From Ligula intestinalis (taxonomy: Eukaryota > Platyhelminthes > Cestoda > Diphyllobothriidea > Diphyllobothriidae), in contig JAYGXS010000003.1 in assembly GCA_036362985.1 (NCBI GenBank), positions 34,887,103 through 34,951,102 on the forward strand: DNA of 64,000 nt. Reading direction: 5' to 3'. The position numbers and the translations under genes are program-made. This document shows positions 45,701 to 57,700 of this stretch, one piece after another. The notes beneath the pieces are model-generated. The model was given only the letters and a program-made list of their open reading frames with translations. It did no database searches and was not told the origin of the DNA. The first letter of the stretch is position 1. Each line of letters begins with the position of its first letter.

Positions 45701-48700
45701 GTCTCCATTTTTGTGCCAATCTCGTGAGCCGGCGGCCGGCGCCGTCACTGGCAGTGGTCGAGCAGGAGTATGCATATGCAAATATGAGAAAAAAAAACGA
45801 TCTTGAAAACCATGATGACTTTGTCCTGATGATTCAAGTGCAAAGGAGCCTGCCGTTCTGCCGGTTGCAATAGGGAATGTTAACTATCTTGCAAGGTGGT
45901 CCAGTAGTGTTAGAACCACCATTAGAACCTCAAAGCTGTAGTAATGAAGGCGAATCTACCTGTATGTGCTGGTTTCCATCCACATAAAGAGAAGATGAGG
46001 AAGCGGGTAAGCTCATATTGCCATCTGTTATGCTTACTGCAAACACAGGAGGCACGTTTTATTACTCATTATTGATACAGCTATAGGAAATACCGTGTAG
46101 TATCAAAACTACTTTCACCCAGTTGAACCATTATTAAGTAATAGTAGAAGTAGTAGTAGCAGTACATATTATTAGACTGATTATATTGCAAATCTGGGAC
46201 CGACATTGATAAGGGAAAGGTCACAGATGTCAGCAAGTCGCCAGATCCAAGCAATGAGGTTGGGGTCAGAAGTTTATCTGTCCTCAATTCCTACTATAGA
46301 GAGCTCGTTTTGCACAGGCAAAAACAAGCTCACCCAAAAGGTGAGTAGTAGCAAGGCTCCTATTATTGGACTGTTTCTACTGCACTTGCATTACAATATA
46401 TTATTATAACTATGAGCAGATACGATTATCTATATTAGCAGTCTTAGCAGTGGCATATTACTAAAAGCAGCAGTATCCCAGTCCTCGTAGTCCTAACTTA
46501 GTAGAAACTGACACAACCTTTGGAAGATCGAGTTGAGAGAGTGGAAACCAAGACAAGCCTTGACGTGCTTTGAGCCTCAAATAGGTATTTTACTCGGTAG
46601 AGCATAAATCCAGGCTCACAAGCGTAGGTGAGATCGAGGGTACATGATCCCAGCTATGACTTGAATCAGCATCACCTCTAATATTAACGTCAATAATATT
46701 GTCAGTACTCTATTGACTCAGTTACATCGCAATTTAGTAGAAGCAGTAGGAGGCTCGATCTTCACGTGTCTGTCTTGACAGCGGCCGATGTTAAGTGAGG
46801 GTATATAGTGCTACTGCCACTTAAGACGAAATCTCGCAGTGTTCTGGCCTGCATTGGATAAAGCGGCCATCGCTGCATTCTGGTCTTCTTGACTTTGGGT
46901 GAAGGTAGACAGTGGGTTTGACGTTTGCTACCTCTACTATCACTTAAATCAATCCCCTGTTCTCCAGTCACCTTCCCTACACCAACCTGTTTGGTGTATA
47001 TGGTGGATTTAATCGCGATCGATGGTCGAACAAGCAAGTGTGAAGTAAGCCAATGCCTTATCATTTAACCGCGCGTAAACTCTCCTGTCGGGGTGATCCG
47101 GACTAATAAAATCAAACAGAACAACAGGCCATGGCTCCTTGATCGATCAACGAATAAATAAACCGGATTCAACTAACTGGCCGCCTAGACTTGGGTTTAT
47201 GTATGTTAACCTAACGATAACTATTGAGTTAGAAACGTCCAACCCAATCTGCTCGATCTTTGTCTGTGCTCATTATCTACACATACTACTGACCGCTATG
47301 CGACTGCTCTCGAGGGCTATGGATTGAGTGCAAGGCACAACGGGACGAGTGTGCGCGGTAAACCGATCGATGAAAGCAATCCAAACACAACCTATGTATA
47401 AAACGATCCCTAATACTACATTAACCATTGACTAACTGGGCAGCATTCTTCTGACCAAACTTAGTTGATTTTTGCAAAAAAATGCGCGAAGGTTTCTCAC
47501 TTGCGAACTCTCCGAGGGAAGAGACAAGCATTGAGACATAATCCGTTGGCTGGAGCTCGGCGCAGCAGGAGGTGTCCACTACGGGCGTTAGTGCGCCGGT
47601 CATGTTGCCATGGTGATCAACGGGATCCACTTTAACTAAAACAAAAGAAAAACGTGTTGATGATTAAAAAAAACCCAATCAGCTCTGGATACCCTATATA
47701 AAAAAAGTGGGAGGAAATATTCAAAAGAGAATTAGAAGATAACTTTCAGTAATCAAAGGGTAAAAGAAACCACCGCAGGTACAATCTACGGCTGTCAAAG
47801 CTCAGTTAAATTTGAATCTACAGATGCTACCGCGATGCAAGCCCACTGAAGAGCGAGTCATATTGTCTTCGCTGTCTGTCTAAGTCTAGTGGATAATCAA
47901 CTGGAACCGTAATATAAATCCAACATCTGAACAAATGACCGCCGGGGTGCCTCGGTAATTCCCATCTTTCATTCACGAATGGACGTATGTAATCCGTAGC
48001 ACGTCAGCTAATGGGAGCTGGACCCACCGCAAATAATTCGATATCCTCTTGCTAGACGCTGAACAAACTGTCGAGGGAGTTAGAACGATAAAGCACCCAA
48101 TTAAATGCAAGCTAATTTTCCGTTTTTACTTTTTTTTACCAAACGGGTTAAATCGTGCAGACAAATGAGAGCAAACTTTGAGAACTTGGAACTGCACAGT
48201 TGCACAGACAGGGGATCAACAACAGAAACTAGCAAAAAAGATGTCGAGAAAGAGAAGACAACTCGATCGCTGGTGCAATACTTTTATTCACCTGACGTTT
48301 CGAGATCAGTCGCAGATTCGTCATCAGAAACATAGTCAGACAGCAGTAGTAGATACGAGGTCCTCCGGGTCCTTCATGGGAAGTCGTTCAGTGGCAGTCT
48401 ATACGCACGAAGCGCATTTTGGCTCCCCCATAATAGTTTACAAAGCAATTTATTCGAGAAGAGCCCCGGCAAAATGATCTGGCTTTTTATAACCACTGGG
48501 ACGTAAATTGGGTCCTTGAAAAGGCCATAGACGAAACTAGTCTGTTCGCAGACATCAGAGAGGTCAATAGGCTCTATAATATCATACAGACAATAAATGT
48601 ATCCATGTGATGCCTGCTGACTTATCAATTTACTCTAGACGAACTCGAGAATATTTGAAAATATCGGTCGGGATAGAAAAGTTGACTTTGTTTCTGACAG

Positions 48701-51700
48701 GCTATTGGCTGGGATTCCAAAGTGTTCCACAGACGCTGAGTTAATTTCAACCACCCAATCGGTGAAAAAACCCACTTCAAGTGAATCACTTAGGATGTTG
48801 GAGCGGACAAAGGCACGCATACGCGGATGTTTAGCTCTTAGGCGCCGGGAGTATGCACTTGGAATAGCAGTTGAATGATTGAAACGACACAAGGAGTGTC
48901 TTAATGAATTCCCATTCCTGTCGAATACGGTGAAAAAATAGCAAGGCATAATTGGAAGATGGTCTTTACTCAGGCCTGCTCGGCGACAGCAAGACAGGCT
49001 GGGACGGTAGATAGAGAAGGAGGGAAGAAGGGGGCCCACGCAAGAACGGCCGTGCTTGGAAGAATAGGCACAAGCTTTAGCGCTAACTTTAAGACCGCAC
49101 TGAGAGCACACGTGATGACAAGCACCAGACAATTTTTTTTCAACATGGATTTCAAGTATGCCTGTAGGTATTTTAGTACATATGTAACCTCAGTAAGTTA
49201 AATCTATGAGTCTGCTCTTCAGCTCCTTCTGCAGGCAGCTCCTCTGCTACATATGTGATACGAGTCTGAGACTATTACGCTTTATCGTGGCTTGAAAGTC
49301 TACCAACTGACGCTAATAACAGACCACACCATCAGCCCAGTGTGTGTTGTAGGATAAAGACTGATCAGTGGACTGGGAGTCAGACGGCGATGGCTCCTTC
49401 CTAGCGCTTGGCCGTGTAAATCCCAGTGTGTGTTTTAAGCGAGCCAGGTCGTGCTGTGGAGCGCGTAGACGGGTTTGTCGGCCCTGTCAGGCGAAGCGTC
49501 CACCCAAGTACTTAGGACTAAGTTTTGACACTATTATCGTGAGTGAAAAGCCTGTTCCATATGCGAATACCTGGCGTCCGCAGTGTCCAAAAACTATGTC
49601 ACTATCAGGAAACGGGAATCTGTCCCCGGGCTGGCGTTTCTCTCTCCTTCTCATGCAACGCATTTTATGCGGTTATGATCGACAATTCGATTAACTAGGT
49701 CTTTTCCGCCCACCCCTGCTGCATATGTTTTATCTCAAAATACTGCCTACTATTGCAGAAACGACGACATAGAATGCGGGTAGATGAATGTACTCTGTTT
49801 CGGGCTTACTCGGCCTTCATTCGACCAATCATATCCCCCAACTACTAGCTGGCACTAGAATAAATACTGCAGCAGCAGCAGCGACTGAAGAGTGGCGAGA
49901 CACGGATGAGCTTTGGTTCCATGAAATGCTTACGACCTGCGGACTATCCACACCGCGCTCGAGTGCATGTTTGTATTTTCAGTCCCAGCTGGTAGTCAGG
50001 GTTATGATGGGCCGAATAAAGACTCAATAAGCCCGAAAAGGATTATATTAGTCTAGTCGCATTCTCTGTCATCCTTTCTGCAATAGTAGGCAGTATTTCG
50101 AGATAAAACATGCAGCAAGGGTGAGCGAAAAAACCAAATTAATCTAGCTACCGATTATAATTGCATAAAATGTGATGCACGAAAAGGAGGGAGAAACGCA
50201 AGTGCGGCACCGATTCCCATTTCCTGGTATTGACACGGCTCATAGCCACTGAGGAAGTCAGGTATTTGTGCGTAGGACAAGCTTTGCACTCCTACAGTTG
50301 ACTGGCGTGAATATCACATTTTCCTTCATCAGCACCACTGCGTCCAACTAGAAATCGTCCGACGCTTTTCTAACAGCACTGGTGAAATAGATGATTGATT
50401 TAGAATGCTTGCAAAAGGCACGTCTACAGCGGCAAGTCCCTGTGACTGCATAACAAATTACCTACGAAAACGCCGATTAAAGGGTTTAATTGAGATATGA
50501 CTGTCTTAGGACCAGTTCTCACACGCTCCAAATTGCTCAAGACAGTGGTTACGAGGGGATAGTTAAATTTTGGATACGCTTGATGCATGTTGTTGATATT
50601 TTTGAGGCCAATTATGCGACTGAGTTTTGGGCGAGTTGAACTGAACTTCTCCTGTGCCATGGAGGCCACAAAGGCCGATTGTAACGATGACAGCTGTTGA
50701 AAAAGAAAGAGATCAGTGAGTGGAAGGGGCAAGGGCATTCTGGACCAATTTACCTCCGAAGCATTGGCTGTGAAACCGGAAGATATCGGAGCTGACAAGT
50801 ATGGAGCCGTAGTACGTGAAGGCTGCGCCAAACCAAATTATGGGCAGAAGGAGAGAGGTGCAGAGGTAGCCTTTTGCAAAGAGGTGCATAACATTGCCGA
50901 GCGAGGATTCCTATAATAGAGGGAGAGAGAGAGAGAGAGAGAGAAAGGCTGAATACTGCACACATCCCACTCGGTTTTGCCTCTACTGCCTACAAAAGCC
51001 ATCACAGTTCAGCTGAGAGCCTACAATTCGAAGCAAGTTAATTAAACTTTTCGCGGAAGTGAGGGTGGAAAGTATGTATATGATGGAGTTAAACTGCGTG
51101 GTACAGCATGTCTGACTTAGTGGTGAGTCGTAAAAGGAAGGACAAGATACTTCGCATATAGGATCCCTTTTAATGTCAGCCATTTTGTCTATTTGGACAG
51201 TTCCAGCAACTAAGGTTATTTGAAGTAGACGTGGTATAATGTGTTGCATCAAGAAGAAGAATGAGAAGGTAAACTAGAGTAAACTTAGTTACTACCGGCA
51301 GCCAAGCTTTCGTAGTGGTGTCGGCTTTAACTGTAAACACATCTATCAATAAATCCTATGGACCACTTGAATATGCCGAGGGCAAAATAGAATAATTACG
51401 GATACAAACTCCAGCTTTAAAAAAAAAGCTAAAATTTACTCAGGTAGACAAATTTCAAGCTCTTCTGTACAGGTAGGAATAAAACGCCAACGCAAATAAA
51501 CAAAGGCTTTCCGGAATACACCGTCAGCAGATCTTTAAAAAGCAGTGGAAAAGGCTCAAACGAAAAAAATTCATGAAAATGGTAAAGGTGGGAAAGTGGT
51601 AACTAGCTTAACTGTTCTACAGGTATGAACAAAACGGACTTGTTTACAGTGAGAATTTATGAATTGCAGAGAAAACACGACGCATTATACTTAGTTTATT

Positions 51701-54700
51701 GACCGAGTTTGGCGTCATTTTTCCCCAAAAGCCGAATGCCAGACGGTAAAACACCTCCAGCTATAACAAAATAAAACATTTAGGGTAAATTGATCCCATG
51801 TAAGCCTTGCAGGGGAAGGGTGGATTTTTAAAGGCCCGCCGTTCCATCTAAGTTACGGTCAGAGGACAGCACAGTTCTAAGACCAAAAATCAAGTAACTA
51901 TAGGCACTGTAGTAATCAGTAGCTGCCTATACTACTAGCTGCTGTTCAGCTACTGGCGAAACTCGAGAGTGAGTCTCAAGATAGAACGGGACGAGTGAGT
52001 CTCCTAATCAACCATGAGTGCCCATCCATCAATAATTAAGAAACTGTCTAAACTATCCAAGTCCGGTTGTGTACACTTTGATTGTGAACCGCGGTGGGGA
52101 TATGTTCAGAGGAATGGAGACTTAAACAGATTAAGAAATTATCAAACAACAGTAACATGTCATGTAATTAGTTTACGCCTAGACAGAGAGAGAGAGAGAG
52201 TGCAAAATGACTGAATATGAGAGACGACATTGGCAGCTGGTATAGAACCTGCACCTGAATGAAGTTATCCCACTGAGGAAGTGCTTATGAATTCAAAAAG
52301 GCAACAGATCGAGAAAAAGTAAATCCGAAACTGGAAGGTAGAGGCAGCCCGATGTTCTAACTAATGGTTCACTGGCTGCTTCCAGGAATTGGGAAAAATG
52401 TAACTTTAAGCATAACAGACCGACAGGTTTTGGTGACTCGCATAAAATAAAACCTCCAAGTGACCCCAAAAAGCAACCAAAGAGTCGATTTTGAATCATA
52501 CGATGGGGTTCGGGGGAACCGACAGGTTCTGCTACCTCCATCCAGTGATTCGGGTGAATACTATGCGAGTCAAACCGATAATTCGGGAAAAATGACCTTA
52601 TTATCTCAGGCTAGAGCGTACGAATCAAAACCTTATCAACTCTGATGAGGCGCAACATGCAGCAATGGCTGATGTCTGTTAGATGCTCAGTTCGAACTCT
52701 GATTTGCAAAAATCACGATCCCAGAATTGATAGCCCGCTCTCCTTTAGCCTAGCTGCTCATGCTGCGGCCGAGTTAGGCATATAGTGGCTAGTACGGTAA
52801 GACTTAAAATAATAAGGCGCAAATAGCGCTTGCCAAGCGCCTAACTCCCACCAACTACTTTTAAACAACGCGACAACGCGCCAGGCATTGTCCAACATGC
52901 CAAGTGGGCAATTTCGACTGTTTACTCAGCGCAAACGCCCTAGCAACAATGGAAAGCGACGGTCTCTGGGGCTTCTAAGAGGTCCTACTTAGGGAAGGAA
53001 AAGTAGGAGCCAGAAATAAGAACTACGAACACGGCTGAATTAGCCCCAGGGGTCAGATCATTTTGAGTGTTGAAGGCTATTCCCAATTAAAATAGGGCAC
53101 ATATGCGGAGCAGTCACGTCCAAGACCCCTCCACCAGAGTGACCAGTCATTAAAACGAAGAGGACTTTTCATAGTTTGTTCATATGTTTGGCAAAATTTA
53201 GGCGTCGCCGCCGTGAATAAAACTCGACTCGGTAAGGATGACTTGCATGGATACGGGAGTAGAAACGCCCCGCCCACTTAAAACAGGTAGGCTTGCGAAG
53301 AGTAAATATTCCCATGTGTTATCCCAAGCAGAAACTCTAACATAAAACTAAAGTGTAGGCTTAAACGTAACTCCATCCATAACTTAAACCTAAACCCTAT
53401 AGTTATCACATACCCAGACCTTAGCCGTTAACATGATCCTGACCCTAACTCCAAACTTTACCCTAACCTTCACCTTAGTCCTAAACTGAATTTTACCGGG
53501 ATTGGGCGCGAAAGCGCATGTAGTGCGAACGGTTCCTGTTCTCGGGTCTTGAATAGGTAGTCATCCATTTTATCGAATGTCGAAACACGGACAACAACAG
53601 GAAGTGCAAGCGAGGCTGAGCGTTGGTATGGAGTAGTTGTTTCAAACACGAACGCCGTAACGGAAGAGTTATTTGCCATCGGAAACGATCTCGTGAGGAA
53701 GCTTACTGTCCTCTAAAAGGATCTAATGCACGATGCAGTAGACTGTGCTGGGGAGAATGATAATTGTTATCAGCCCTAGGAAGACAAGACATACGAAATT
53801 CAGTTCCGTTGAATAAGTGAAGCAGTATGCATGCTGAGATGATAACGAGAAAAGAAAGAAGTTCTTCGGAAAATAGAGTTGTACTCGTGAATTATGAAGC
53901 AGATAACAGGGTTAGGGTTAGTGTCAGGTTAGGGGTAGGACAGGGGAATATTTGCGTTTCCTGGAATGTTGCGTAAGCCCGCTGGCATTAGCAGCATTAA
54001 AAGACATGTCGAGCTCAATTCACATTACGAAAGCCTGCGTGTAAGGCTTACTGCCTCGCACCCACAACAGTTGCTTATCAATACTCGGCCGAGTGGAAAT
54101 GCCCCAATACGGCATCCCTCCGACACGTGAACCCTATCTGACTTTCAACACCCCCTTCTCTCCTCACCCACAACACTAACCGTGACATATTTATCCCCCC
54201 CCCGCCCACTGCCATGAACATTTGTCTACCTGCCTCCTCCCACCAAACGCTCTAGTGTGACAATCCCACTCTCCACCTTTCATTTCGTCTGATGACCGGC
54301 CGGTAGTACCTACTTGAGGACCTTCTTGATTTCCATTCAATTCCATTCCTTCTTTGGGTCACAGATAGCAACTTCGATGTGAGGTAGGCATAAACCCTGT
54401 CCGCACAAAAAAGGGCACCTGTTGTATGCAGCTGCGACAGTGACAAACTTCACTTCCGATTATCTGAGCGCAGGGCATCCTCAGTATAAGAAACACAGCA
54501 GTCCGCATCCTTACAAGAAGATAGTGTGGATGTATGCCGGCTCCAAGCCCACAAACCGTCACGTGATTTCCTTCTCCTGTCTGCCTTTGGGACAGCCAAT
54601 CACAAGCGCCGAATACTGCTATTGGCCAAGCAGTTGAACAAGCGGCCAGTGACTCAGTCTTGCATGACGTTTACATACTCACGTCTGCAACACTAGCAGA

Positions 54701-57700
54701 CAGAAGCGCGTGCAGGGCCCGGGCCTGCCACACGTCCGGGATTCAGACAGCCACTGAGTTTCTCTATACAATAAAAAACGCCTACGGGTATTACCTCTTC
54801 TCTTCCTATGCGGATCTGGGCGTGATAAGTGTATTGCTCTAAGCCTAACCACGGCTTAGACCCTTACACCCCTGCTGAGTGCTGTTTAGGAGGACAATAT
54901 GCCGAAGTGGCCGAAGGACAAGGGCCATATGCAATGCCGAGTGCTGGAAAGATCACGGCTTAATCAATGGATCCAGCCACCCCCTGATAACACTACATTG
55001 GCCACTGCCTAGCTCTGCTGGGCGGATTGTGCCGCACAAGACAAGAGTAAGCCGATCTAGGCACAGACTAGCCCGAAGGACGCAGATGACCTCAGCGTGA
55101 GCACGCGCCAGAGAAGGCGACCGATAGACCGGTGGAAAAAGCAAACCAAGAAGAGAGCGTGGTTGTAGGCGGAAAGAACTTTGGAGTAAGTGCAACGCAG
55201 TGAGGACGCTGAGGATGTGGAGAAAGGCTGAAAAAGACTGCCGACTGTGATTTTTATGCTTGCTAAGAAGGTCATCAGACGCCAACAGTAGCTCGACAAC
55301 ATTAGCTTCGTGAGACTGACAGTAAAATTAGAGGACTTCTCTCCGGAATAACCTAAGGTCAGCAGAGCAAATGCGAACATAAGCGCAGCCACTAGGTGCA
55401 GACAGCGACTGCTGCAGGAATTGAGCAGAAGGGCAATCACCTGATGGATCCAGGATAATGATGACTTATATGCCACCCCCCCCCCCTAAACAGGAGATAA
55501 AAGCAGGAACCACCCGCAGTATGGGTGGCATTGCACCAAATTCCGGAGCAAATGGGGTTACGTTGTAAGTTCCGGGATAAGGATAGCGTTAGGGTGGGTT
55601 AGGCTTAAAGTTAATAGGTAGTGTTAAATTCAGGGTTAGGGTTTAGAGTTGGGCTAGAGTTAAGATTACGGCTGCGGTTTAGGTATACGTCAGGGGTAGT
55701 ATTAGGACATGGGAATATTTATGCTTATCGTTTTCATCACCCCCCTAAGAAGACGAAGAAGAAGTTTCAAGGACATGGACCGAGTTATATTGACGTTTTG
55801 GACACTCGCTTGTTTCCATCGTCAGAGTAACGTGGTGGTTCTTCCTGTTTGCGGGGACTTTTTCAGCTTCGCTGCTTGCCTGTCATTATACCTATGTTCG
55901 GCGCACGAACTTTGACCTGCTTGTCCGCTGCTGACTGACCGTGAGATTGACCGCTGGGGGGCTTGTGTGACCTTTGTCCCCTTTGCGGCTGTCATAATCG
56001 TTGGCAGGTCAGTGCGCTTACCGGCCTCTCCCTCGTCCACCGACGGACTAATCACTTGTTGCTGCCCGCATGAGGTCATGTCAACCTCGTGTGCGCGATA
56101 GTGGTGAGGCAGCGTTAGTCTGACGATGAAAACAAGCGAGTGTCCGAAACGTCAGTCCCAATACAACTCGGTCCATGTCCTTGAACCTTATTCTTCGTCT
56201 TCTTTGGGGGATGATAAAAACGATAAGATATGTGGACCTCAAATATGTGCGCATAATATTGATGCTTCTTGGACTTTTGCAAACTGCCACCTCTGAGAGG
56301 ACGTTCCTATTCCCCTTTCCTGCTTAGGGGTTATATAAGTAATCCCTACAACTTCCGGGTTATGTGAGCATGAGAAAAAAAAGGTTCGCTGTAATTAAGT
56401 CAGGTTACGGTTCACAATTCATGGCAACTTTTCCGCCTCTCTATGTAGTTGCTGGAGAAATTAAGATCAAGAAACGATTGGTTAAACCCTTTCGGAGCGT
56501 CGTTACCCATGTGTTTTAACTGTAAGTGTATGCAAGTAAAAAACAGAAGTTTACAGCACAGACAAGCCCCAATAAAAAAGGAAAGGGTCAATCCGCTAAA
56601 TCGATCCCAACATAAGTCCACACAAACGCTGTCGCTCAGCGTTGGGAAACATTGACTTCACTGTTCCGGGATAAAGAAAAGAAATACGAATTGACAGGTG
56701 CCATAATCAACTACTTTTAAAACACGTGCGAACCCGAGATGTCTGAAACAACCACCAAGGGACTTTCATACCTAGAATCCTGGGAAGCCATCTTCTTGAT
56801 CGTATGACATGATACTAAACCTATTTGAGAAATGTGTTCCGAAGAAGGTGCGGCGTGAACGCCGCAGAGACTACGGACCCGTCGATTTTATTTTTCAGCA
56901 CTAGGACAATGAAGAAGTGTCACTGCACATAAAAACTCAGACGCACACTGAATAAAGTGGGACACCTGGGAATCGCTCGTGCAGGCTATGTTGGCATGTT
57001 GATTGACAGTAGAAAGGTGAGCTGTCACGTTCAAAGCCACCTACGTAGAAAAACCAAAAGAGAAGCGGCGAGGACGCACGAAGGAAAGCTGTCAGATCCC
57101 GACCTGTCCTTATGATTACCACACAACCAGACCTCGAGGAGGCCTTGTCAGATATCGTCACACCATAGCAACAACAACTAGGACATTTCCTACGTTGGCC
57201 ACAGGCTTTTCGTCTATCGGCACTGGGGGGATACGTTCTGGGTCCCAATTGCTATGACTGAACATTTACCGTATGTGATCGATTTCATGCAGAGTGCCGA
57301 AAGTTACGAGGGATTGCTTATCAGTCGCAATTCGGCAAAATCGAGTGAACCAAAGTTTCGGGATAAAATAAACGAATTTATGTTGAGTTGAAACCTACAC
57401 AAATATATATATGAAAAGTAATTGGCGGATGAATGCTCACTTATAGGTTAAGGGACTCACTTGTACCATTCTGTCCCGGGGCTCCTTCTCAAGCATGCAC
57501 AGCAGCCGCATAGCAGCTAGTATTATAGGCAGGTGCACTTTGCCGACAAGGGCAGGGGAAACTGGAATGGCCATTTCTGGCTTATTAGCCGTCATAATCG
57601 CCCAAGGCTCGAACACACGACCGGTTTATTAGAAGCCGGACGCTAAAATAATTGAGTCAGGAGCTTGTTGCCTTGCTGGTTAGAGATCTGCCATAGTAAC

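Larger units (their letters stand above)
55719..56228. repeat. Inverted repeat (about 110-base arms) around hammerhead-like motifs, family B
   Basis: Arms about 55719-55831 and 56111-56228, separated by about 280 bases. They share AAACAAGCGAGTGTCC, AACTCGGTCCATGTCCTTGA and TCTTCGTCTTCTT in opposite orientations. Similarity is high but imperfect. Confidence 0.85.

Noticed and set aside
48635..49132. 165-residue minus-strand frame in an SVOP-like intron
   Set aside because: No domain recognised, no splice or element context; most likely a chance frame in repeat-derived DNA.
50424..50831. 135-residue minus-strand frame overlapping an SVOP-like exon
   Set aside because: The exon's true frame is different; this frame is read-through into the intron.
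54292..54320. CTGATGACCGGCCGG as a hammerhead-like motif
   Set aside because: No GAAAC segment follows the hairpin.
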